Shown here: piece after piece, positions 1 through 6,678 of the stretch
Layout: each line of letters opens with the position of its first letter
How positions within the stretch are numbered: the first letter of the stretch is position 1
Origin: CAMQVM01 sp044433365
Lineage (GTDB): Bacteria > Bacteroidota > Bacteroidia > Bacteroidales > Rikenellaceae
Length of the DNA stretch: 47,840 bases
Assembly: GCA_044433365.1 (NCBI GenBank)
Contig: JAWXTR010000008.1
Span: forward strand, 1-47,840
Reading direction: 5' to 3'
Program-made: the position numbers and the translations under genes
The notes under the pieces: model-generated
What the model was told of the DNA's origin: nothing
Databases searched by the model: none
What the model saw: only the letters and a program-made list of their open reading frames with translations

Positions 1-89
1 TTAAATTTCAATGTAGAACCACTATATTTTCAATTCAATAGCAAAAAATCTCATTTCCAATAGCACTATTAAAAACACACCAATAATTA

Positions 90-136
90 TTTTACACTAC
101 TTATTAGAACTCCCCTTAAATCTTCAAACCTTTACT
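90..136. repeat. Fused remnant of family A and family B repeats
   Basis: The stretch begins with a piece shared with the family B copy near 18.31 kb (ttttacactact). It continues with the right end of a family A element (ttagaactccccttaa, about 103-118) and ends with the family B terminus (caaacctttact). It lies directly upstream of the sugar kinase and probably carries its 5' leader. The rest of 1-182 shows nothing recognisable. Confidence 0.55.
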
Positions 137-182
137 ACATAAAAAAATAGTACCATTACAAATATTTAAAAAATATAAAAAC

Positions 183-1058
183 ATGAAAAAATATATCGTT
201 GGAATTGGTGAAGCACTTTGGGATGTGCTTCCAGAGGGAAGAAAAATAGGTGGTGCACCAGCAAATTTTGCATATCATATTTCGCAATTTGGCTACGACT
301 CTAAGGTTGTTAGCGGTGTTGGTAGCGATAAATTAGGTGACGAACTTTTAGAGCGTTTTGATGAAAATGGACTAAAATATATGATTGAGCGTGTTCCCTA
401 CTCTACAGGTACAGTACAGGTTGAACTTGATCCTAATGGAGTTCCGATGTATGATATTAAAGAGGGAGTGGCTTGGGATAATATTCCATTTACCCCAGAG
501 CTTCAGGAGCTTGCAAAAAACACACGTGCTGTATGTTTTGGCTCTCTTGCTCAGAGAAGTGTCGTAACTAGAGCTACTATCAATAAGTTTTTAGATACTA
601 TGCCTGAAGATGATGGTCAATACAAAATTTTTGATGTAAATCTTCGTCAAGGTTTCTACACTAAAGAGACAATATGCCACTCTATGGAGAGTTGCAATAT
701 TTTAAAGATTAACGACGAAGAGTTAGTCGCAGTAAGCCGTATGTTTGGCTATCCAGGTATCGACTTACAAGATAAATGCTGGATTTTACTTGCCAAATAC
801 AACCTTAAAATGTTGATTCTTACTTGTGGGGTTAATGGTAGCTATCTTTTCACGCCAGGGTCGGTGTCGTTTGTAGCTACTCCAAAGGTAGAGGTTGCCG
901 ATACAGTGGGTGCTGGCGACTCATTTACTGCAACATTTATTGCCTCAATTCTTAGTGGTGATACAGTGCGTGAAGCTCATAAAAAAGCTGTTAGAGTTTC
1001 GGCTTTTGTCTGTACACAGCATGGCGCAATGCCTATTATTCCTGAGGAACTTAAATAA
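183..1058 (+). CDS. PfkB-family carbohydrate kinase (fructokinase-like)
   Basis: Cytoplasmic ribokinase/PfkB-fold sugar kinase, 291 residues, a normal length for the family. The N-terminal GGAPANFAYH stretch (about residues 23-32) is the substrate-binding glycine signature. The C-terminal DTVGAGDSF motif holds the catalytic base, Asp246. The early GEALWDVLP and GGAPANFA segments resemble bacterial fructokinases, so ATP-dependent phosphorylation of fructose at C6 is the best guess; another ketose or 2-keto-sugar substrate is possible. The ATG at 183 directly precedes the typical MKKYIVGIGE start. No sugar transporter or sugar-specific regulator is adjacent. The gene ends four bases before a family B repeat that probably supplies its transcript end. 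Confidence 0.88.
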   Translation: MKKYIVGIGEALWDVLPEGRKIGGAPANFAYHISQFGYDSKVVSGVGSDKLGDELLERFDENGLKYMIERVPYSTGTVQVELDPNGVPMYDIKEGVAWDNIPFTPELQELAKNTRAVCFGSLAQRSVVTRATINKFLDTMPEDDGQYKIFDVNLRQGFYTKETICHSMESCNILKINDEELVAVSRMFGYPGIDLQDKCWILLAKYNLKMLILTCGVNGSYLFTPGSVSFVATPKVEVADTVGAGDSFTATFIASILSGDTVREAHKKAVRVSAFVCTQHGAMPIIPEELK

Positions 1059-1061
1059 TTC

Positions 1062-1330
1062 ATACGAATAAAGGTTCGAAATTTTTAAGGGGAGTTCTAA
1101 ATTCTGGATTTTGAGAGATTTTTTGTTTTAAGGCTTTAGATTTGGATTTTGCAAATATGGACTGTAGTGGCTCCTACCTCCCTTATTTGCAAAATCCAAA
1201 GGTGAAGCCTTAAAACGGAAAAGCTCCGAAAGTCAGATTTTAGAAGTTCCCTTAAGCTATTTTGAGCTATTTTGCCAAAGTATAAAGCATATTTTTTGAA
1301 AAGCATTAAAAAATGCATTAAAAAAAGGTT
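1062..1330 (+). repeat. Family B repeat, interrupted by a family A element
   Basis: The left end (cgaataaaggttcgaaattt) matches the terminus of the full family B copy at 21739. The match breaks at about 1084, where a complete family A element begins. It resumes at 1256 with gctattttgagctatttt, the next part of B. The B core is degraded (aaagcat, aaaaatgcattaaa), and its GC-rich terminator core is missing. With the family A insert this fills the whole gap between the sugar kinase and the beta-barrel gene. Confidence 0.72.
1085..1255 (+). repeat. Family A foldback element, full copy 1 (171 bp)
   Basis: A non-coding element bounded by TTAA at both ends, with imperfect inverted termini (ttaaggggagttct against ttaagggaacttct when the right end is reversed). 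Two internal arms pair over 17 bp (tttggattttgcaaata with tatttgcaaaatccaaa) around a loop containing gtagtggctcctac. The copies at 17086 (reverse orientation) and 47034 have the same length. It is inserted inside a family B repeat. Confidence 0.82.
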
Positions 1331-1382
1331 ATTTTTTTGATGCTTTTTTTCAAACCATTATTCGCATTAATAATTTTATCAC

Positions 1383-2111
1383 ATGAAAAGAAACCTACTA
1401 ACAATAATATGTTTATTATTTTCACTGCCACTATTTGCGCAGATGAATATGAGTGCAAATTTTCAGAATATGCACCTTTGGAGAGGCGGAGAGGTTGCCG
1501 ATGGATTTGTACTAACAACCGACGTTTCTTACACCACGCTAAACAAGCACCTCGAAGTTGGACTTTGGGGCGGAACAAATAGTAAAGGCGAGTATAAGGA
1601 GTTTAACTACTACGCTACCTACAGCTCTAATGGCTTCTCTCTAACCTTATTTGATACCTACAACTTTTCGGATGGTGCTACTTACAATAATAGTCAATTT
1701 TTTAACTATATTCCAGATGAAACAGGTCGTTTTTTAGATGCTACAGCAGCCTACCGTTTTTCAGGTAAGTTTCCGATAATGGTTAGTTGGTCGACTGTTT
1801 TATTTGGTCGTGATAGAGACTCACTAAACGAGAAAAATAGATTCTCAACTTTCTGCTATGCAGAATATCCTATTTATAAAAAGGATAATTGGGTGGTAGA
1901 TGTTGGACTCGGAGCAGTCTTTGCACTTAATAATATAGATAATTCTGCAAATTTTTATGGCGATAAGGCAGGTATAGTTCATGCTACACTAAAGGTCTCA
2001 AACACCGTAGAAATAGCAAATTACGAGCTTCCTCTATATATGCAAGCGATGTGGAACCCACAATCTGATAAAGCTTATTTGATGCTTGGTGTGCAACTTT
2101 TCTCGTTTTAG
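1383..2111 (+). CDS. Predicted secreted outer-membrane beta-barrel protein, function unknown
   Basis: A 242-residue protein with a clear type I signal peptide (MKRNLLTIICLLFSLPLFAQ, cleavage after Ala19 or Gln20). The mature part consists of alternating aromatic and polar strands typical of a small outer-membrane barrel, and it ends in Phe (LMLGVQLFSF), as barrel proteins usually do. Segments such as LEVGLWGGTNSKGEYKEFNY and GFSLTLFDTYNF look like paired strands. It may belong to the TorF-like or related putative porin families, but I do not recognise a diagnostic motif. It is convergent with the downstream oxidoreductase and shares a long hairpin with it. No partner gene suggests a substrate. 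Confidence 0.72.
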   Translation: MKRNLLTIICLLFSLPLFAQMNMSANFQNMHLWRGGEVADGFVLTTDVSYTTLNKHLEVGLWGGTNSKGEYKEFNYYATYSSNGFSLTLFDTYNFSDGATYNNSQFFNYIPDETGRFLDATAAYRFSGKFPIMVSWSTVLFGRDRDSLNEKNRFSTFCYAEYPIYKKDNWVVDVGLGAVFALNNIDNSANFYGDKAGIVHATLKVSNTVEIANYELPLYMQAMWNPQSDKAYLMLGVQLFSF

Positions 2112-2212
2112 TGGAGGATGACACAAAAGCCCCTAAAATAGACAAACAACCCTTACCACATGCTCTGTGATAAGGGTTGTTTGTGTAAAATGGGTGCTTT
2201 TGGGTCACCCTC
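2112..2212. terminator. Long bidirectional hairpin between convergent genes
   Basis: A nearly symmetric inverted repeat spans the whole gap between two convergent genes. The inner arms acaaacaaccctta (2142-2155) and taagggttgtttgt (2171-2184) pair perfectly over 14 bp. The outer arms (gaggatgacacaaaagc against the reverse complement of gcttttgggtcaccctc) pair almost fully. It can serve as the transcript end for both strands. Confidence 0.72.
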
Positions 2213-2220
2213 TATCTAAT

Positions 2221-4152
2221 CTAATAACATCTAATCTCAAACAACTTAACATTCTTAGAACCATAAGTTTCGTTAAGTTTTAAACGTACCGATTTAGTCT
2301 GAGTTTTAGCTCCATTGAGAATTATTCGACGATGCAGATTATTATCTAATTTTGCAAATTCTTGCCACTGGTCGCCTACTAAAATCTCAGCAGTTACCGA
2401 TTTTATCAACATTTTAGGCATTCCCGGTACTTGTACCTCCATCTTCTCTTTTTTAGGATGTATCTGTATCTCAGTATGTAGGTCTGAATCGCATTTTAGC
2501 TCAATTGTTGAGATATTTACAGGTGAATCCCACTCCAAGGTAAGATACGCACCTATACCTTTCGACTCCCAATGGTGTATTTTATCGACTTCATCACGAC
2601 TATAGCCATCAATTAGTAGTTTTGCATCGCCCGAATTTGTCGATGAGGCTTTTAGTACTGCTTTACGAGCCAAATCAGCAGGGTCAGCGGCAGGTCGATT
2701 TGGAATAAACATATCGTCTCGAAGTAGCTGTTCTTGAAGCTCTGAAATATGGTTTTTACATAGCTCACGAGGGAGTACACCTCTATCCAAACATAGTTTG
2801 GCAGCTGTTCCGACTGCCTGACCCATATTTGCACACATCGCAATCAAACGAGTAGCCGAAAGAGCAATATGCGTAACGCTTATATTGCGCCCAGCAAATA
2901 GTAAGTTGTCAATATTTCGAGAGTATAGCGAACGGAAAGGAATTTCAAACATCTTTTTAAAACGTTGATGGAAGAAACTAGCTGGATCGTCGGGATTATC
3001 TAGTGCACCGGGGCAATGTTCGTCTAAAGACCAACCACCACCATAAGCCACAGCATCGTCAAAATGTACATATTCAGTTAAATCACGCTCCGAGAGGATA
3101 TGGTCGCCCATAAATCGACGAGATTCTCGTCTACCAGGTACTGAGCCAACCCAATCGAGAGCTAAATTTGCAGCATGTGGAAATTTCCCAGAGTTTTTCA
3201 CATAATCCCACGCACCATAAAGATATGCCAATAGACGATGACGATTATATTCGGTATCAGCAGTAATGTCTAAATCACTACCAAACTCAATCCACCAAAA
3301 ACCACAACTTAGACTCGATATTGTACGTTTATTCATCTTGCTAGGGTCGTATTTAACAGCAAATTCAGGAGCACGAAATTCGATAGGGTGCCCAACATCT
3401 TTAGAAGAAAATTGAATACTATCACCCATAACCCATCCATCAGGCTCATCTGGAGCATATTTTTCATTAAATTCGGCTTTACCCTCTCGCCCTGTTCTAA
3501 AGTCAGCACCAGCACTAACAGCAAGCATTCCATCACCCGAACAATCCACAAATATATCTGCTTCGATTGTTATTGTAGATTCTGTCGATTGTTGAAAACA
3601 GATAGCCTTTTTGATTATATTACCGCTCATTACCGCCTTAGTGGCATGAGTATTAAGCATAAGAGTTATATTTTTTTCACGTACCACAAAGTTGTAGATT
3701 ACATGGTCCCATACCGACCACGACATTGCCTCATTATAGTAGCGATTTTCGAGCTGCAACTCATCGACAATACCAGTTTCACGGTCGATTTTAAATTTGT
3801 TTTCAAAATGGTATGAGCCATTTATAGGAACATGAATTTCGCTCGAAGCATTTCCACCAAGAACAGGGCGATTTTGAACCAAAACCACCTTTGCACCTCT
3901 ACGAGCTGCTGCTACTGCTGCATTTACACCAGCAATGCCACCCCCAATTACCGCAACATCAAACTTGCAATCTCTATCTTTTAATATTTTAGAACGGTCG
4001 TGCTTACCCAAGTATTTCCATTGACCACTTTGCGACCAATCAATCTTATTTTTTTGATTTTCAACGCCTCCAGCACAACTATTAAACAAATTAGCTGATA
4101 GCAGACTAAGCGATGTTAACCCAACTCTTTTTAAAAAACTAGCTCTCTTCAT
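2221..4152 (-). CDS. Lipid-anchored FAD-dependent oxidoreductase with C-terminal beta-sandwich-like domain
   Basis: A 643-residue FAD_oxidored-type protein. Its signal peptide ends in a lipobox (LFNSC, Cys26), so it should be a lipoprotein facing the periplasm or cell surface. The FAD-binding dinucleotide fold is explicit: VAVIGGGIAGVNAAVAAARRG from about residue 66, followed by GGNASSEIHV. A long substrate domain includes DCSGDGMLAVSAGADFRTGREG and the FAGRNISVTHIALSATRLIA stretch near residue 425. The last 150 or so residues (STNSGDAKLLIDGYSRDEVD onward) look like an F5/8C (discoidin)-like sugar-binding module. In Bacteroidota such secreted flavoproteins often accompany glycan-use genes, but no PUL gene is adjacent here, so the substrate is unknown. 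Alternative annotations are 'xanthan lyase-like' or glucose-inhibited division A-like flavoprotein. Confidence 0.82.
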   Translation of the reverse strand: MKRASFLKRVGLTSLSLLSANLFNSCAGGVENQKNKIDWSQSGQWKYLGKHDRSKILKDRDCKFDVAVIGGGIAGVNAAVAAARRGAKVVLVQNRPVLGGNASSEIHVPINGSYHFENKFKIDRETGIVDELQLENRYYNEAMSWSVWDHVIYNFVVREKNITLMLNTHATKAVMSGNIIKKAICFQQSTESTITIEADIFVDCSGDGMLAVSAGADFRTGREGKAEFNEKYAPDEPDGWVMGDSIQFSSKDVGHPIEFRAPEFAVKYDPSKMNKRTISSLSCGFWWIEFGSDLDITADTEYNRHRLLAYLYGAWDYVKNSGKFPHAANLALDWVGSVPGRRESRRFMGDHILSERDLTEYVHFDDAVAYGGGWSLDEHCPGALDNPDDPASFFHQRFKKMFEIPFRSLYSRNIDNLLFAGRNISVTHIALSATRLIAMCANMGQAVGTAAKLCLDRGVLPRELCKNHISELQEQLLRDDMFIPNRPAADPADLARKAVLKASSTNSGDAKLLIDGYSRDEVDKIHHWESKGIGAYLTLEWDSPVNISTIELKCDSDLHTEIQIHPKKEKMEVQVPGMPKMLIKSVTAEILVGDQWQEFAKLDNNLHRRIILNGAKTQTKSVRLKLNETYGSKNVKLFEIRCY

Positions 4153-4185
4153 AACTTTAATTTTGAAAGACCAACAACGATTTTC

Positions 4186-4236
4186 TAGGGAAGTTCTGAA
4201 TTCTGGATTTTGAGATATTTTAGAAGTTTCCTTTAT
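4186..4236 (+). repeat. Internally deleted family A element
   Basis: The left end (agggaagttctgaattctgg) runs through ttttgaga directly into the right end (ttttagaagtttccttta). About 120 bases of the central foldback are missing. Confidence 0.6.
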
Positions 4237-4334
4237 TTATCGGTTGTCAGATAAATTTAGATTTTTTACAAAAGTACTAAATTCTTTTAAATTTGCAATT
4301 AAAAATATCAAATTTAATGAGTTTTTATCAGTTT

Positions 4335-4398
4335 TATAGGGAGTTTTACTAATTGGTTTTATTCGATTTTGTATTTTGAGGTTTTAAATTTGGATTTC
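4335..4398 (+). repeat. Half of a divergent family A element
   Basis: The segment agggagttttactaattggt, continuing ttttattcgatttt, matches the reversed end of the divergent long copy at 22072-22258 and of the mini copy at 11681-11732. The match continues into tttaaatttggattt and stops before any second arm. Confidence 0.5.
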
Positions 4399-4469
4399 TT
4401 ATGAAAACGGTTGAATATTGATTAAAAAAATAATATTATGGAAATAAAATTTTGTTTGAATGAAATTAA

Positions 4470-4665
4470 TTTCTAAATTTCCAGTGCATTACATATCAAC
4501 AGAGGCTGGGAAACTTGCCTTTTATTTTCAAGGTGGGCATTTTTATGCTCACCCTTTGTTCAATACACGGTGGTTTCATACCCCCGTGTGGGCTACTAGT
4601 GTACCTACTGCCTTTGTTGGTGTAATGCAACGGGTCAGGTGAAATCACCATTTTATTTCATCTGT
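4470..4665 (+). ncRNA. Candidate structured RNA or leader upstream of a 33-residue ORF
   Basis: This part of the 4153-5260 gap is less AT-rich than its surroundings and full of short stems: ggtgggcat with atgctcacc (4532-4553, one G-U pair), acacgg with ccgtgt (around 4565-4587), and ggtgaaatcacc (about 4638-4649). A 60-codon ORF overlaps it, but its composition is not protein-like and it ignores the stems. The region ends about 35 bases before a short ORF that has its own terminator, suggesting a small leader-plus-ORF transcript. No Rfam family can be assigned by eye; known Bacteroidales RNA motifs are candidates. Confidence 0.4.
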
Positions 4666-4699
4666 CTATTGATTGCTAACTAATTAACAATTAAAGGCT

Positions 4700-4801
4700 A
4701 TGGAACAAAAAAGAAAAATCGGCTCATTCTCAAAATCTGTTGTTACCACTCTTAAACAAGTAATTTTTCAATTAGGTAAAAGAAAAACGTTAAAGATTTA
4801 A
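4700..4801 (+). CDS. 33-residue basic small protein, function unknown
   Basis: The ORF starts MEQKRKIGSFSKSVVTTL and ends in KRKTLKI. It has many Lys and Arg residues and a hydrophobic stretch in the middle (VVTTLKQVIFQLG), so an amphipathic or nucleic-acid-binding peptide is possible. The stop codon is inside the left arm of a terminator-like hairpin, and a structured stretch precedes the ATG. Both support a real small transcription unit. Codons 8-15 contain one arm of a 23-bp inverted repeat whose other arm lies 300 bases downstream. I do not recognise the family. Confidence 0.45.
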   Translation: MEQKRKIGSFSKSVVTTLKQVIFQLGKRKTLKI

Positions 4802-4840
4802 CACCTCTAAGACGATGTCTAAAATCTTTAATTTTTGAGT
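4792..4840 (+). terminator. Terminator-like hairpin after the 33-residue ORF
   Basis: Arms ttaaagattt (from about 4791) and aaaatcttta (4822-4831) pair and are followed by a short T-rich run (atttttgag). The left arm contains the ORF stop codon. Confidence 0.5.
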
Positions 4841-4913
4841 TATGAGCTTCGGTTCTTGCGTTAGAGAATTCAGCGAATTTGCCTAAAAACAATAACCTAC
4901 TGCTGTTATGTTA

Positions 4914-5016
4914 CAGACGTAGCCCTGCTACGTCTGAAAATAACATCCCGAATTGTTTTAAACCTTTTTTTTAAAACATAACGATTTGTGTTACAGACGT
5001 AGCAGGGCTACGTCTC
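4914..5016. repeat. Paired palindromes flanking an AT-rich spacer
   Basis: The first palindrome, 4914-4936, has 10-bp arms (cagacgtagc and gctacgtctg) around cct. The second, 4994-5015, is its reverse complement with an agg loop. The spacer contains tgttttaaa and tttaaaaca, which also pair. The whole block can fold as two small hairpins or one large cruciform. Confidence 0.6.
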
Positions 5017-5162
5017 TACTGCTGAACTATAAATTTTAATTAATGACAACAGATTTTGAGAATGAGCCATGAAATCGAACTAAGTCTATGCCAAATATTA
5101 CAGAACATCGCAGATATGGCTCCTGAATATCTTTATTCATTATGAGTGAGCTTATTATTACA

Positions 5163-5200
5163 AAGGCATATCCGCAAAACTCGTTTTGCGGATATGCCTT
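5163..5200. terminator. 18-bp perfect hairpin downstream of the helicase gene
   Basis: The arms aaggcatatccgcaaaac (5163-5180) and gttttgcggatatgcctt (5183-5200) are exact complements. The hairpin lies about 60 bases past the helicase stop codon, reading on the minus strand. There is no long T run, so it may stabilise an RNA end as much as terminate it. Confidence 0.6.
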
Positions 5201-5260
5201 CATAAGATGAGCGAGGATTTTTTGGTAGCTATTTTTGGTACCATTACTGTTTTTGATTTA

Positions 5261-6586
5261 TCATCGAATAATACGAATAATAGGTTTGGTTTTTTTAACC
5301 TTTTGACCTCTAGCTACTTTTTCGACTCTTTCGGCTGAGCTTCGAGATATTGCCACATAGCTCTCACGGTCACTAATTTGGATTGTACCAATTTGTGAGG
5401 GTGGAAGTGAGCATTTTTGTGTTAAAAATCCTACAATATCGCCTTTACTAATCTTCTCTTTACGCCCTGCTCCGATATAAAGCATAGAATTTTTTGGTTC
5501 ATATATTTTCGACCCTTGCAAAGGCTCTATTACTGTTCCATTTTTGCGAATATAGTCGGGAAGAAGATCGAAAGAGCGTGTAATAATATAATTTTCACCT
5601 TTTCCGTTCATTCTACCTGTTCGTCCGCTACGGTGCACAAAACTTTCGGGAGTTTGTGGTTGTTCGTAGTGAATAACATACCCTAGGGAGTTAATATCCA
5701 ACCCACGTGCTGCAATATCAGTGGCAATAAGTATATTTATCGCTCCAATACGTAGTTTTAGCAGTGCACGTTCTCTGATAAACTGCTCTTGCGCACCATG
5801 ATAGAAGTCGCAAACTACACCTCTCTCTTTTAGATACTCATACACTCTTTCGCAGCTCTCACGATAGTTGCAAAAAACTAGCGTAGGAAGCGGCTCAAGG
5901 GTTGAAAGTAAACCGTAAAGCGTAGAAAGTGGCGGAGCAGAGGTTTCGATAATTTGCGTTGCTATATTCCCCTCCTCTAATGGAGCTTTATCAGCTGTAA
6001 AGTCGATAACGTGTGGTGAACGAAAGCCTACATATTTTGGAATCTCTGTAGAGTCGGTTGCAGAGGTTAAAATACGTGTTTCAAGGCTTTGCATAGCTGA
6101 AAAAACCTCGATTAAATCGTCGTCAAAGCCCATCTCTACACACTTATCAAACTCATCTATAACAAGATGATGGATATTTTCGGTATCTATATTTTCTCTT
6201 CTGATATGGTCGGCAAGCCTACCTGGAGTGGCGATAATAATCTTTGGATTACCCTTTAAAATATCGTTTTCGAATGTAATTTTACGTCCTCCATATAACG
6301 TTGCGCTTTTAAACTGAGTGCCGCATTTTTTTATCACCTCACCAATCTGAATTACTAATTCACGAGTTGGTGCAATAATGATAATTTCGGTGTTGCTACT
6401 CTCCATATCTTTTAGTCGCTCGAAAGATGCAAGCGTGTAGGCTAAAGTTTTGCCTGAGCCTGTAGGTGAGAGAATCTGTAGGTTTTGCTGCTCTTTGTGA
6501 GAGCTTAAAACGCTCTGTTGCATTGGTGTAAGCGTCTCGATATTAAATCTCTTTAAAATATCTTCTGTTTTTATCATCATATCCAT
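5261..6586 (-). CDS. dbpA: DEAD-box RNA helicase, DbpA-like
   Basis: A 441-residue ATP-dependent RNA helicase. All core motifs are present: SPTGSGKT (Walker A, residues 40-47), PTRELVIQ, TPGRLADH, DEFDK in place of DEAD (motif II), TSAT (motif III), RGLDI, and HRSGRTGR (motif VI). The C-terminal 75 residues (from about YIGAGRKEKISKGDIVGFL) match the DbpA RNA-binding domain, which in relatives recognises hairpin 92 of 23S rRNA during 50S ribosome assembly. Function in ribosome biogenesis is inferred from that domain. The start at residue 1 or Met4 (MIKTED) is uncertain. It follows the SLBB gene on the same strand, but a strong AT-rich inverted repeat between them suggests separate transcripts. 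Confidence 0.9.
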   Translation of the reverse strand: MDMMIKTEDILKRFNIETLTPMQQSVLSSHKEQQNLQILSPTGSGKTLAYTLASFERLKDMESSNTEIIIIAPTRELVIQIGEVIKKCGTQFKSATLYGGRKITFENDILKGNPKIIIATPGRLADHIRRENIDTENIHHLVIDEFDKCVEMGFDDDLIEVFSAMQSLETRILTSATDSTEIPKYVGFRSPHVIDFTADKAPLEEGNIATQIIETSAPPLSTLYGLLSTLEPLPTLVFCNYRESCERVYEYLKERGVVCDFYHGAQEQFIRERALLKLRIGAINILIATDIAARGLDINSLGYVIHYEQPQTPESFVHRSGRTGRMNGKGENYIITRSFDLLPDYIRKNGTVIEPLQGSKIYEPKNSMLYIGAGRKEKISKGDIVGFLTQKCSLPPSQIGTIQISDRESYVAISRSSAERVEKVARGQKVKKTKPIIRIIR

Positions 6587-6627
6587 ATATTATGGTGCAA
6601 AGGTACGAATAATTAATGATAAATTGT

Positions 6628-6678
6628 GAATTATAAATTATAAATGGCGATTGATTTGCAATTCATAATTTATAATTT
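6628..6678 (-). terminator. AT-rich inverted repeat between the SLBB and helicase genes
   Basis: The segments gaattataaattata and attcataatttataattt can pair over about 13 bp and overlap the SLBB stop codon. This is a plausible weak transcript end for the SLBB gene. Confidence 0.4.

Larger units (their letters stand above)
4721..5068. repeat. 23-bp perfect inverted repeat spaced by about 300 bp
   Basis: Positions 4721-4743 (starting ggctcattctcaaaatctg) are the exact reverse complement of 5046-5068. The left arm lies inside the 33-residue ORF and the right arm in non-coding DNA. The arms could be terminal repeats of a degenerate small element, or a piece copied in inverted orientation that can pair with the ORF message. 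Confidence 0.6.

Noticed and set aside
1085..1255. Family A repeats as CRISPR-like or tRNA-like units
   Set aside because: Copies are dispersed, not arrayed, have no regular spacers, and the foldback is far longer than a CRISPR palindrome; no tRNA cloverleaf fits.
3388..3816. 142-codon ORF opposite the FAD oxidoreductase
   Set aside because: Antisense shadow of a well-supported gene; no recognisable motif and no independent signals.
4460..4642. 60-codon ORF on the plus strand
   Set aside because: It overlaps several RNA stems, has no protein-like motif or secretion signal, and its residues (GGHFYAHPLF, TAFVGVMQRV) read as translated structured RNA.
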